Positions 22,687 to 31,213 of a stretch of 64,000 nt of DNA are shown here, piece after piece. Both the position numbers and the translations under genes were made by a program. The DNA is from Porticoccaceae bacterium. GTDB lineage: Bacteria; Pseudomonadota; Gammaproteobacteria; Pseudomonadales; Porticoccaceae. The notes under the pieces were generated by a model. That model was given only the letters and a program-made list of their open reading frames with translations, made no database searches and had not been told where the DNA came from. Within the stretch, counting starts at the first letter, position 1. Every line of letters begins with the position of its first letter. Location: positions 1 through 64,000 of the forward strand of contig JAQWUP010000070.1 of assembly GCA_029242085.1 (NCBI GenBank), written 5' to 3'.

Positions 22687-23583
22687 ATGGTTCATGTCAG
22701 ACATGGTGAAAAGGTTCGCAAAGCGGTATTTCCCGTTGCAGGTATGGGTACGCGGTTTTTGCCGGCTACCAAAGCCAGCCCCAAGGAAATGATGCCAGTT
22801 GTGGATAAGCCTCTTATACAGTATGCCGTTGAAGAGGCCGTTGATGCCGGCATTACGGAAATGATTTTCGTCACTGGTCGAACCAAGCGCAGTATTGCCG
22901 ACCACTTTGACAAAGCCTATGAGTTAGAGCACCAGCTCGAGCAGCGCGGCAAGAAAGAGTTGCTGGCTATTGCCCAGAATGTCGTGCCCAAAGGCGTGAG
23001 CTGTACCTATATTCGTCAAACCGAAGCGCTGGGCCTGGGTCATGCTGTTTCCACAGCATCCCACCTAGTTGGCGATGAACCCTTTGCAGTAATTTTGGCC
23101 GACGACCTTATCCATTGTAAAAAAGGCGCAGTGCGGCAGATGGTAGAAACCTTTGAGTTTTACAAAAGCTCAGTGATCGCAGTGCAGCAGGTTGAAGGCC
23201 CGGATATCTCTTCCTATGGTGTGATCAGTGGCGTCAAGCAAACCGAGAGAGTTTACTTGCTCGACCAAATTGTTGAAAAGCCTGCCTTTGCCGATGCGCC
23301 CTCAAATATGGGTGTTACGGGACGCTATATTTTCACTCCACAAATATTTTCGCACTTAGCACGCCTTAAGCCAGGTGCTGGTGGTGAGTTCCAATTAACC
23401 GATGCCATCCAGACTTTGCTGACCGAGGAGCAGGTGCTGGCATATGAATACGAAGGTGTTCGCTATGACTGCGGCAGTAAGATGGGCTTATTAAAAGCCA
23501 ATATTGAGTTGGGTCTGTCACACCAAGAGATTGGTGATGATCTGCGTGCCTACCTTAAAAATGACCTACTGGATAAGCTCTGA
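22687..23583 (+). CDS. galU: UTP-glucose-1-phosphate uridylyltransferase
   Basis: 298 residues. It makes UDP-glucose from UTP and glucose-1-phosphate for envelope polysaccharides. The nucleotidyltransferase signature is FPVAGMGTRFLPATKASPKE at about residues 16-35, then VVDKPLIQYAVEEA and VILADDLI. The opening MVHVRHGEKVRKAV is slightly longer than usual. An AAGGAGTTTAG ribosome-binding site precedes the ATG. It leads a plus-strand row with an acyltransferase, ubiC and ubiA. Confidence 0.96.
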   Translation: MVHVRHGEKVRKAVFPVAGMGTRFLPATKASPKEMMPVVDKPLIQYAVEEAVDAGITEMIFVTGRTKRSIADHFDKAYELEHQLEQRGKKELLAIAQNVVPKGVSCTYIRQTEALGLGHAVSTASHLVGDEPFAVILADDLIHCKKGAVRQMVETFEFYKSSVIAVQQVEGPDISSYGVISGVKQTERVYLLDQIVEKPAFADAPSNMGVTGRYIFTPQIFSHLARLKPGAGGEFQLTDAIQTLLTEEQVLAYEYEGVRYDCGSKMGLLKANIELGLSHQEIGDDLRAYLKNDLLDKL

Positions 23584-23590
23584 GACTGCC

Positions 23591-24475
23591 TTGAAAAGTA
23601 CTGTAACCCTAATCTTTCTCAAGCTGCTGTCATGGTTGCCACTTTCGGTCTCCCGCACCCTTGGAAAGTTCTTTGGTTATATGATTATCTGGCTCAATCT
23701 ACCGCCAATTCGTGTAGCGCGAATTAATCTGGCACTTTGTTATCCCCAACTGTCACCCGAGCAAATCGAGACTATAGGGCGTGGCCGTATGCTCCATTTG
23801 GGTCAGGCGCTGTGCGAGACTCCGCGTCTATGGCGCAAAGGCAATTCATGGTTAGATAATAAAATAGTGCAAGTAGAGGGAATGGACCATTTGCACAACG
23901 CCCTAGCCAATAATCGCGGCACCATTCTACTCATACCTCACCAGGGCAATTGGGAAGTGATAGGCCTGTGGATTTCAAAGCAAGCGGCCATGACCTCTCT
24001 GTATGAGCCGCCCAAGATGCGCGCATTAGATCACTATATCAAATCGTCCCGTGAACGCGCCGGTGCCACATTGGTGCCGACCAACGTACGCGGTGTAGCC
24101 GCATTAATTAAGGCGTTAAGAAAAGGTGAGGTTACGGCTATTCTTCCCGACCAACAGCCACCAGAAGTCAGTGGTGAATTCGCGCCAATTTTTGGTGTAC
24201 CCGCCCAGACTATGACGCTAGTGCACAACCTGCTGCAGCGATCTGGTAGTCAGGCTCTTCTGTGTACCGCGCTGCGCGTTGCTGGCGGTTGGAAAATAAT
24301 TTTTAAGCCAGCTTCCGATGCCATTTATAGCGAAGACCAAGATAGCAGTTTGCAGGCCATGAATCAGGGTGTAGAAACAATTGTTGATCTGGCCCCCAAT
24401 CAGTATCAGTGGGAATACAAACGTTTTCGCGCCCGCCCCGAGGGCATGCCTAAACTTTACTCCAAGGTAAATTGA
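23591..24475 (+). CDS. LpxL/HtrB-family lipid A acyltransferase
   Basis: 294 residues from a TTG at 23591 (MKSTVTLIFLKLLSWLPLS), seven bases after the galU stop; an ATG at 23561 inside galU is the alternative, and the choice is uncertain. One N-terminal membrane segment is followed by the acyltransferase motif IPHQGNWEV (HX4E, the LpxL-type form) and by AILPDQQPP. These inner-membrane enzymes add secondary acyl chains to lipid A precursors. I cannot tell LpxL from LpxM by eye. Confidence 0.85.
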   Translation: MKSTVTLIFLKLLSWLPLSVSRTLGKFFGYMIIWLNLPPIRVARINLALCYPQLSPEQIETIGRGRMLHLGQALCETPRLWRKGNSWLDNKIVQVEGMDHLHNALANNRGTILLIPHQGNWEVIGLWISKQAAMTSLYEPPKMRALDHYIKSSRERAGATLVPTNVRGVAALIKALRKGEVTAILPDQQPPEVSGEFAPIFGVPAQTMTLVHNLLQRSGSQALLCTALRVAGGWKIIFKPASDAIYSEDQDSSLQAMNQGVETIVDLAPNQYQWEYKRFRARPEGMPKLYSKVN

Positions 24476-24482
24476 GGCCACT

Positions 24483-25082
24483 TTGCCCACTTCGCGATTT
24501 TCAAATTTTCGTCTGCATAGAGAGCCTGCCTGGCGACAGATGATCTCGGTAACAGATAGATCAGTTCCTCAGCACTGGCGTGGATGGTTATCTGATACCG
24601 GCTCATTAACCCAGCGTCTTATCGATGCCAGTGGGGGTGAATTTACTGTACAGGTGCTCGAGCAGAGGTTGCAGTTACCCAGGCTGTCCGAGATGCGCGC
24701 ACTATCATTGCCGCCACGCAGGTTAGCATTGATAAGAGAGGTCATTTTATATGGCCGAGGTCAGCCCTGGGTCTACGCGCGCAGTATTATCCCATTGGCG
24801 ACCCTGACTGGGCGGCTGAGAAGACTGCGTCATCTCGACAGCAGCCCTCTTGGAGCGCTGCTATTTAATGACCCGAGTATGAGCCGTGCGCCGGTCGAAG
24901 TTGCCTGTATATCCTCAAATAATGCTCAGCTACCATCCGCATTAGGTGAGATTACATCGCTGCTCTGGGGGCGGCGTTCGGTCTTTCGTCTCGATCAAAA
25001 ACCCTTACTGGTCAGCGAGATATTTTTACCCGCATTTAAACCTTACAATCAAAGCCTTAATATTGGCTTTACGCGGCAGTAA
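24483..25082 (+). CDS. ubiC: Chorismate pyruvate-lyase
   Basis: 199 residues with a TTG start supported by a GAGG five bases upstream (24474-24477). UbiC splits chorismate into 4-hydroxybenzoate and pyruvate, the first step of ubiquinone synthesis. The family shape is visible in WLSDTGSLTQRL near the N-terminus, VREVILYGRGQPWVYARSI-like sequence in the middle (here IREVILYGRGQPWVYARSII) and FLPAFKPY at the end. It directly precedes ubiA, the next enzyme, by three bases. Confidence 0.93.
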   Translation: MPTSRFSNFRLHREPAWRQMISVTDRSVPQHWRGWLSDTGSLTQRLIDASGGEFTVQVLEQRLQLPRLSEMRALSLPPRRLALIREVILYGRGQPWVYARSIIPLATLTGRLRRLRHLDSSPLGALLFNDPSMSRAPVEVACISSNNAQLPSALGEITSLLWGRRSVFRLDQKPLLVSEIFLPAFKPYNQSLNIGFTRQ

Positions 25083-25085
25083 TAA

Positions 25086-25964
25086 ATGACCAACTCAATA
25101 GAAACACCCAGGCAGGCAAATCGATGGTTGCGACTGATGCGACTCGACCGGCCGATAGGCACCTACCTTTTATTGTGGCCGACATTGTGGGCACTGTGGT
25201 TTGCAGGGGCGGGCAGTCCATCAGTCGCAAACCTCATTATTTTTACTCTCGGTGTCGTGGCGATGCGCGCGGCGGGCTGTGTCATTAATGACTATGCAGA
25301 TCGCAATGTTGATGGCAGCGTAGAGCGAACCAAAAATCGACCTCTGCCCGCCGGTGAGATACAGCCTTATCAGGCTCTTATTTTATTTGTGTTGCTGCTC
25401 TGCTTATCCTTGGCACTGGTGCTGATGACCAACCAGTTAACCATTATCTTATCGTTTGGCGGGCTGGCACTCGCTGCGACCTATCCGTTTTTAAAGCGCT
25501 TTACCCATCTGCCACAACTGGGCTTGGGTGCCGCTTGGGCCTGGGCTGTTCCTATGGCATTTGCCGCCGAGCGCGGCCAACTACCAGTATCATTATGGAT
25601 TATTTTTGTGGCGGTAATTCTGTGGACCATCGCCTTTGATACCTACTATGCCATGGTCGACAGAGACGATGATTTAAAAGTAGGTATTAAATCTACAGCC
25701 ATATTATTTGGCCGCTACGACTTATTGATCATTGCTCTGCTGCAGCTAATGGCATTAATTTTATTACTCATGGCCGGATTGCAGTTTGGCCGCAGCTGGT
25801 TTTATATGATGGGGCTGATTGCCGCCGCACTGTATTTTATCAATCAACATATACAGGCGAGAAGCCGCGAGCGCGACGCCTGTTTTGAGTCTTTTTTAAA
25901 TAACCATCGGGTTGGCATGGTGATCTTTATTGGCCTTGCCCTAGACTACCTGCTACTGGACTAG
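25086..25964 (+). CDS. ubiA: 4-hydroxybenzoate polyprenyltransferase
   Basis: 292 residues with about eight or nine membrane helices. The two Asp-rich prenyl-diphosphate motifs are present: NDYADRNVD near residue 70 and DTYYAMVDRDDD near residue 192. The opening RLDRPIGTYLLLWPTLWALW is characteristic. It attaches the polyprenyl tail to 4-hydroxybenzoate made by the adjacent ubiC product. It is convergent with the next gene, 11 bases away. Confidence 0.96.
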   Translation: MTNSIETPRQANRWLRLMRLDRPIGTYLLLWPTLWALWFAGAGSPSVANLIIFTLGVVAMRAAGCVINDYADRNVDGSVERTKNRPLPAGEIQPYQALILFVLLLCLSLALVLMTNQLTIILSFGGLALAATYPFLKRFTHLPQLGLGAAWAWAVPMAFAAERGQLPVSLWIIFVAVILWTIAFDTYYAMVDRDDDLKVGIKSTAILFGRYDLLIIALLQLMALILLLMAGLQFGRSWFYMMGLIAAALYFINQHIQARSRERDACFESFLNNHRVGMVIFIGLALDYLLLD

Positions 25965-25975
25965 TTTTTAGCTGC

Positions 25976-26569
25976 CTAGGCTTTTTGCCACACCAAAAAC
26001 CGATTGTTAGCCGGCATCGCAAGGTCTTCTAAAAGTACTAATCCGGCCTTGAGAGCCAACCGATTAATATCGTGAAATTCTCTAATGCCCTGATGGGGAG
26101 ATTGCTGTTTGAGCATGCGATCGAACTGCACATTGCTCTGAGCACTCAGCTCTCCCATATATTTCATTGGCCCATAGAGACAAAATACACCGTTGCTTAA
26201 AAGTCGCTCACCAACGCCAGAAAACATTGCCACCACTGCTTCCCAGGGCATGATATGTGCAGTGTTGGCAGAGTAGATACCATCGTAATAGCGATTGGGC
26301 CAAGCATCTTTGAGAACATTTAAAGGAATAGGTGCAAGTAGATTGGGTAATGAACATTCGTCAAGCCACTGGCAGATACCCGAATGGTTTTGCACCTGAT
26401 CACTGGTCTGCCAGCAGAGATGTGGCATTTTACTAGCGAACCAAACTGCATGCTGGCCAGTGCCACTGCCGATTTCTAGAATATCTCTTTTGTCGGCAAA
26501 GACGCGTTCAAGGACATCGGCTATGGGGGCGCGGTTATTGATACAGGCTTGTGAAAAAGGCTTATCCAT
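25976..26569 (-). CDS. DUF938 class I SAM-dependent methyltransferase-like protein
   Basis: 197 residues. The SAM-binding motif is ILEIGSGTGQHAVWFA at about residues 30-45, and the family features DVLE upstream, YDGIYSANTAHIMPWE in the middle and a C-terminal NNRFLVWQ. It matches the DUF938 family, whose substrate is not known to me. No signal or membrane segment is present. It lies 25 bases downstream of yaaA on the same strand and may share its transcript. Confidence 0.85.
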   Translation of the reverse strand: MDKPFSQACINNRAPIADVLERVFADKRDILEIGSGTGQHAVWFASKMPHLCWQTSDQVQNHSGICQWLDECSLPNLLAPIPLNVLKDAWPNRYYDGIYSANTAHIMPWEAVVAMFSGVGERLLSNGVFCLYGPMKYMGELSAQSNVQFDRMLKQQSPHQGIREFHDINRLALKAGLVLLEDLAMPANNRFLVWQKA

Positions 26570-26594
26570 GTCCTATCCTGATTAATTCAAAAAC

Positions 26595-27362
26595 TTAACC
26601 GCGAGTAAAAACCCACTTATCCCCTTCACTCATGGCAGCACTGTAACTATAACCGTCAACATTAAAGCCTTTGATTTGCTCAACATCAGTAATCTTGTTC
26701 TTAATAATATAGGCGCTCATAAGACCACGGGCCCTCTTGGCAAAAAAGCTAATAATCTTGTACTTATCATCTTTCTTATCCATAAATTGAGGGGTGATAA
26801 TGCGGCCGTTAATATTTTTAATCTGTACCGACTTAAAGTATTCATTAGAGGCGAGATTTAACAGCACGGGAGCTTTTCCCGTAAGCACCTTATTGATTTC
26901 ATCGGTGATGATATCACCCCAAAATTTATACAGATCAGCGCCGCGGCTATTGTTAAATTTAGTGCCCATCTCCAAACGGTAGGGTTGCATTAAATCGAGC
27001 GGCCGCAGCAGCCCATAGAGCCCGGATAGAATGCGTAGATTATCCTGTGCCCAGTCGAGTTCTTCAGCGCTCATATTCTGCGCGTCCAGCCCCTGATAAA
27101 CATCACCTTTAAATGCCAGCACCGCTTGGCGTGCATTCGTTTGATTAAATGGTGTGCGCCATTCCTGAAAGCGTTCGTAGTTGAGCGCGCCGAGCTTATC
27201 GCTGAGCCCCATCAGGGCACAGACATCCTGTGGCGAAAGGGTTTTGAGGCCCTTGAGTAATTCTTTCGAATGACTTAAAAGTTCTGGTTGAGTATGGGCC
27301 TGAGTCTCAACTGTGCCGCTGTAGTCGAGCTTTTTGGCGGGAGAAATAACAGTCAACATCAT
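26595..27362 (-). CDS. yaaA: Peroxide-stress protein YaaA (UPF0246)
   Basis: 255 residues, close to the 257-258 of E. coli. Opens LTVISPAKKLDYSG, the family signature, and ends FNVDGYSYSAAMSEGDKWVFTR. Two adjacent ATG codons are available and I used the first. YaaA limits intracellular free iron and DNA damage under hydrogen peroxide stress in E. coli. It diverges from the M48 protease gene across a 92-base spacer. Confidence 0.94.
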   Translation of the reverse strand: MMLTVISPAKKLDYSGTVETQAHTQPELLSHSKELLKGLKTLSPQDVCALMGLSDKLGALNYERFQEWRTPFNQTNARQAVLAFKGDVYQGLDAQNMSAEELDWAQDNLRILSGLYGLLRPLDLMQPYRLEMGTKFNNSRGADLYKFWGDIITDEINKVLTGKAPVLLNLASNEYFKSVQIKNINGRIITPQFMDKKDDKYKIISFFAKRARGLMSAYIIKNKITDVEQIKGFNVDGYSYSAAMSEGDKWVFTRG

Positions 27363-27454
27363 TTAAATCTGCCGTTTTGTGGAAATTCGGTGAATTTAGT
27401 GCTGTCATTATAGCAACCAAAAGGCGCTAGAGAGACACAAAAAGGAGTAACAGC

Positions 27455-28996
27455 ATGGTCCACAGGAACAACCTAGTATACGCAGCTTTTTTAGCTGCGG
27501 TTGTGTTTTTGCAAGGTTGCTCGGTCAATCCGGTTACCGGTAAAAACGAGCTGTCTTTTATGTCGCCACAGCAAGAGATCGCACTGGGCGAAAGAAATTA
27601 CCAGCCCTCGCGTCAGTCACAGGGTGGTGACTACTATCTCGATGCCAAGCTTCAGGCCTATGTCGCCGGCGTGGGCAAAAAACTGGCTCTGGTCAGTGAT
27701 CAGCCCAATCTGCCCTATGAGTTCGTTGTACTCAATAATTCAGTCCCCAATGCCTGGGCCCTGCCCGGGGGAAAAATCGCTATTAACCGTGGCCTGTTAA
27801 TGTATTTAGAGGATGAATCTCAGCTTGCGGCCGTTTTAGCCCATGAGATTGTGCATGCGGCCGCTCGCCATGGCGCCTCGCAAATGACAAGGGGAACCCT
27901 GAGCAATATGGGTATTGTTGCTATCGGGATAGGCACTGCAGGGCGCGAAGGCGCTCAATTCTACAGCATGGCATCGCAGTTGGGGGCCGCGGCATGGATG
28001 GCCAAGTATGGTCGCGATGATGAATTGGAATCAGATTATTACGGTATGAACTATATGGCTAAGGCAGGTTATGAGCCCAGTGGTGCAGTGGAACTGCAGC
28101 AGGTCTTTGTCAAACTCAGTGAGGGTCGACAGGCCGATTTTCTCAGCGGACTATTTGCCAGCCATCCGCCATCGATTAAACGTGTGCAAGCTAATATTGC
28201 CAGAGCTCAAACCCTGCCGCGAGGCCAGCGCTACAAGGCGCGCTATCAGAAGGCCATTGCGCAGCTGAGCAGAGATGCCAGTGCCTATAAAGCTGCAGAG
28301 GCCGGTGCCGCAGCGCTGAAGAAAAAAGATGGCAAAACAGCATTAAACAAACTGGATAGGGCCATTGCCCTTCAGCCCGGCGAAGCCTCGTTCTGGGAGT
28401 TGCGGGGCCAGGCTTGGAAGATGATCGACAATGACAGCAATGCAGAAAAAGCATTCACCACCGCCATAGGTAAGAATCCAGAATATTTCAGTGGCTACCT
28501 CGCGCGAGGGATTCTGCGTCATGATCGCGGCCAAAAAGATTTGGGCTTAGCGGATATAAAGCGCAGTTATGCACTGTTGCCAACTCCAGCTGCCAGCTAT
28601 TATTTGGGCGAGTCGGCGATGGCCAGCCAGCAGTACCAGCAGGCGGCAGGCTATTTTAAACAGGCGGTTGCAGCTGGTGGCGAGATCGGCAAGCGGTCCC
28701 ATCAACAGTTAACAGCATTGCGTTTACAACTGGAACCACATTTATTCTTAAGTGCGCGCCTGTCCTTAACTGCAGAGGGTTACCTGCTGGTTACGACTAC
28801 AAATAACAGCCCGGTCAGCATGACCGCAATTCAGTTACAGCTGTCGGTGGCGGGGGACGGACGGCGTCTTAGATTAGCGCAAACAATTCCCTCAGGTGGT
28901 GAGCTCAGCATCAGCACAGGTATCGGTCCCATTGTGGATGCCGATAAGGCATCTCAGTATCGGGTGCGAGTGCTTACAGCAACGGCACTTAAATAA
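27455..28996 (+). CDS. M48-family metalloprotease lipoprotein with TPR repeats
   Basis: 513 residues. A lipoprotein signal ends at Cys22 (VVFLQGCS). The zinc-binding HEIVH motif is at 130-134 with the third ligand likely in DDELESDYYG near 195, and PNAWALPGGKIAINRGLL precedes it, all typical of BepA/LoiP-type M48 peptidases. Tetratricopeptide-like repeats follow from about residue 275 to 410, then a beta-rich tail. It probably sits in the periplasm and helps outer-membrane quality control. The tail beyond the TPR part is longer than I expect for BepA, so I give no symbol. Confidence 0.9.
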   Translation: MVHRNNLVYAAFLAAVVFLQGCSVNPVTGKNELSFMSPQQEIALGERNYQPSRQSQGGDYYLDAKLQAYVAGVGKKLALVSDQPNLPYEFVVLNNSVPNAWALPGGKIAINRGLLMYLEDESQLAAVLAHEIVHAAARHGASQMTRGTLSNMGIVAIGIGTAGREGAQFYSMASQLGAAAWMAKYGRDDELESDYYGMNYMAKAGYEPSGAVELQQVFVKLSEGRQADFLSGLFASHPPSIKRVQANIARAQTLPRGQRYKARYQKAIAQLSRDASAYKAAEAGAAALKKKDGKTALNKLDRAIALQPGEASFWELRGQAWKMIDNDSNAEKAFTTAIGKNPEYFSGYLARGILRHDRGQKDLGLADIKRSYALLPTPAASYYLGESAMASQQYQQAAGYFKQAVAAGGEIGKRSHQQLTALRLQLEPHLFLSARLSLTAEGYLLVTTTNNSPVSMTAIQLQLSVAGDGRRLRLAQTIPSGGELSISTGIGPIVDADKASQYRVRVLTATALK

Positions 28997-29100
28997 AAGA
29001 TTATTTGGCGTCGTGGATCAGATGTGCATAAAATGTAATCAGATTAAAACGCTGGCCTTAAATGGCCTTAAAACTTGGCTTCGAGTTAGGGGTGAACGTA

Positions 29101-29346
29101 ATGGCAGACGAAAACAGCAGGCCGCCATGTGTTATGTGCAAACTGATCCGCACCTACTTTTTAGTCGCCATACCCATGATTTTAATGCTGTACATCAGGC
29201 CTGAGTTGTCCTGGATCAAAGGTATAGCCCTTACTGACATCTTCGCCACGCTTATTGGTGTGATGTTTGTTACTACAATCCTGTGGAAAGCCTATCAGGA
29301 GTACTGGAAACCTAAGCGTGACGCAGCGAAAAAAGAACAGCCCTGA
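29101..29346 (+). CDS. Small membrane protein with an N-terminal CxxC motif
   Basis: 81 residues from the ATG at 29101, which has GGGGTGA six bases upstream; a longer in-frame start at 29062 lacks such a site. The N-terminus carries PPCVMC, followed by two hydrophobic segments (about residues 18-35 and 45-62) and a charged tail ending KPKRDAAKKEQP. No family is recognised. The next small gene starts inside its 3' end, so the pair is probably translated together. Confidence 0.65.
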   Translation: MADENSRPPCVMCKLIRTYFLVAIPMILMLYIRPELSWIKGIALTDIFATLIGVMFVTTILWKAYQEYWKPKRDAAKKEQP

Positions 29347-29509
29347 TTGCTGGGCCTGTAAATATTTTAAAATAACCCATGAGCCGAAATGGCCCTATGG
29401 ATGTGATGCCATGGGTTTTAAGTCCAAGATGCTGCCCAGCATGGACGTGATCCGTGTGCACGGCGACGAATGCCTTAGTTTTTCGCCAAAACCGGCCATC
29501 AGGCAGTAA
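29318..29509 (+). CDS. Small four-cysteine protein
   Basis: 63 residues from the GTG at 29318, with a GGAAA about eight bases upstream; upstream in-frame starts lie deeper inside the previous gene. The sequence holds CWACKYFKITHEPKWPYGC, then FKSKMLPS and DECLSF, so four cysteines could bind a metal. Short proteins with this C-x2-C, PYGC, GFKS, C pattern recur in gammaproteobacteria, sometimes under doubtful uracil-DNA glycosylase labels. I assign no function. Confidence 0.6.
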   Translation: MTQRKKNSPDCWACKYFKITHEPKWPYGCDAMGFKSKMLPSMDVIRVHGDECLSFSPKPAIRQ

Positions 29510-29517
29510 TGATCAGT

Positions 29518-30105
29518 CTAATCCTGAACCAGTAAAAAAGGCTGCTCCAGAACTCTCGCCTGGCGACAGGTCAAACTGCCATTGTAGGTATTTATAGAGC
29601 ACTTAAAGGCTTTTTGATGCCAGCTATCACTGGATGTCCAATGATTATAAGACTCTGTGGCTGGGAATACATTATCGTTTATCGCTGGTCCATTGCAGGA
29701 TGACTCGACAATTGATTTCATCTCGTCATTGGTTGGCAGGCGCCATTTAATACCGGATTTCTCAGAAAACTCTGCGGCGTAGTCTGTCGCCTCATCCCAA
29801 TTTAGGTGAAGGCTTTCACCCTTACAGCGGTAATTAGAAAAACGTTTGCCTGCGGCGCACCTATACCAGGTAGTGCCGGTTTCAATATCTTTGGCCAGGC
29901 CGGTAGCATCGGTAACAAACTTGCCTTTGTCACCGCGGGGAATTTGGTCTTTGCATTTTTCTGCAACACGATAGCCATCGCAACTGGCCAATAGAATCAT
30001 CATCGAGGCAGCCAGACCCAAGGTGCCAGCGCGGCGAAATGGGCTGTTACATAGGGCTATAAAGTTTTTTGGTACGGCTGTCTTCCCTAATACTTTATCT
30101 TTCAC
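29518..30105 (-). CDS. Lipoprotein with Lcl C-terminal (DUF1566-type) domain
   Basis: 195 residues from a GTG at 30105 with a strong AAGGAG eight bases upstream. A hydrophobic stretch ends in LLASC (Cys near residue 42), suggesting a lipoprotein with an unusually long N-region. The mature part shows DIETGTTWYRC, WDEATDYAAEF and WRLPTNDEM, the hallmarks of the Lcl/DUF1566 fold found in secreted and adhesive proteins. It carries several cysteines that may pair. It lies eight bases from the convergent cysteine protein and diverges from pomA. Confidence 0.75.
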   Translation of the reverse strand: MKDKVLGKTAVPKNFIALCNSPFRRAGTLGLAASMMILLASCDGYRVAEKCKDQIPRGDKGKFVTDATGLAKDIETGTTWYRCAAGKRFSNYRCKGESLHLNWDEATDYAAEFSEKSGIKWRLPTNDEMKSIVESSCNGPAINDNVFPATESYNHWTSSDSWHQKAFKCSINTYNGSLTCRQARVLEQPFLLVQD

Positions 30106-30443
30106 AAGCTATCTCCTTTTGCTGTATCTAATGAGTTGGACTTGTAAAACATGTAAATGATCCCAGAGACAATAAGATTCACTAGCGGATTTATAACATT
30201 GAACTCGTTTAAATAACCTTTATATTAAGCGTATTCTGAACTCTTACTCAGTATATCGACAGTTGGCAGAAATTAATAAGCTAAAGCGGCCTATTTGCTA
30301 TGATTCTGAATCAATCTAACTATTATTGGATGGAATATCTGGCGGGCTCAATATTTATTGATAACTGCCGATAATTAGAGAACAGAGAATCTGCTCATTT
30401 GAGACTCGAGCACCGACATTATTGACAGAGTTAAGGAACGTTC
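30106..30443. other. Divergent spacer between the Lcl-domain lipoprotein and pomA
   Basis: 338 bases without a gene. It contains the ribosome-binding site of the lipoprotein gene at its left end and the sigma-28 promoter of pomA at 30348-30374. I see no other feature. Confidence 0.7.
30348..30374 (+). promoter_or_regulatory. Sigma-28 (FliA) promoter of pomA-pomB1-pomB2
   Basis: TCAA, 15 bases, GCCGATAA: the -10 (30367-30374) is exact and the spacing from the -35 core (30348-30351) is the sigma-28 value. It lies 70 bases before the pomA start. Confidence 0.85.
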
Positions 30444-31199
30444 ATGGATATCGCAACGATTGTAGGTTTAGTAGGCGCCTTTGGCTTAATTGTAATGGCC
30501 ATTGATGATATGTCAGCATTTATTGATACCTCATCTATTCTTATCGTAATTGGCGGATCGATAATGGTGGTTATGTTTCGCTCTTCGCTAGGTGAATTTT
30601 TAGGCGCCGTCGGCGTAATGGCAAAAACCTTTAAAAACAAACTCGACGCGCCAGAAACGCTTATTGAGCAGATCGTTGAGCTTGCGACTATTGCCCGTAA
30701 AGACGGCATGATTGCTCTCGAGGGGCAGGAAATTGCCAACCCATTTCTAGCCAAGGCGGTGGCGATGCTGGTGGATGGTGCGGACGCCGCCATTATTAAA
30801 GGCTCTTTGGAAAGAGAGAAGACCATGACCAAGATGCGCCATTCCATGGGCGCCAAGATCTTTTCCGCCTGGGGTGAAATTGCGCCGGCGATGGGCATGA
30901 TTGGAACATTGATTGGCTTGGTACAGATGCTGGGTAATATGTCGGATCCAAAGGCGATTGGTCCCGCGATGGCTATTGCTTTGTTGACCACCATGTACGG
31001 TGCTATTTTGGCGAATGTTATCTGTTTGCCAATTGCCATGAAATTGGAGAATCAGGCGGACCTCGAAGAGGCAAACAACGAGTTAATTATCGAAGGCATA
31101 CTATTTATTCAAGACGGCGGCAATCCCCGTGTACTAAGTGACTTCCTGGCTGCCTTCTTAAGTCCTAAAGCGCGCGCCAAACTAGTGCCTGCGGCTTAG
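30444..31199 (+). CDS. pomA: Flagellar stator protein PomA/MotA
   Basis: 251 residues with four membrane segments: 4-22 and about 30-48 near the N-terminus, then two more around 150-200 flanking PAMGMIGTLIGLVQMLGNM. The cytoplasmic loop with conserved charged residues lies between. The length and the match to Vibrio PomA suggest a sodium-type stator, consistent with PomB-like partners. It is followed by two pomB genes 14 and then 21 bases apart, so one A subunit serves two B subunits. Confidence 0.94.
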   Translation: MDIATIVGLVGAFGLIVMAIDDMSAFIDTSSILIVIGGSIMVVMFRSSLGEFLGAVGVMAKTFKNKLDAPETLIEQIVELATIARKDGMIALEGQEIANPFLAKAVAMLVDGADAAIIKGSLEREKTMTKMRHSMGAKIFSAWGEIAPAMGMIGTLIGLVQMLGNMSDPKAIGPAMAIALLTTMYGAILANVICLPIAMKLENQADLEEANNELIIEGILFIQDGGNPRVLSDFLAAFLSPKARAKLVPAA

Positions 31200-31213
31200 G
31201 TTCAAGTTAACTG

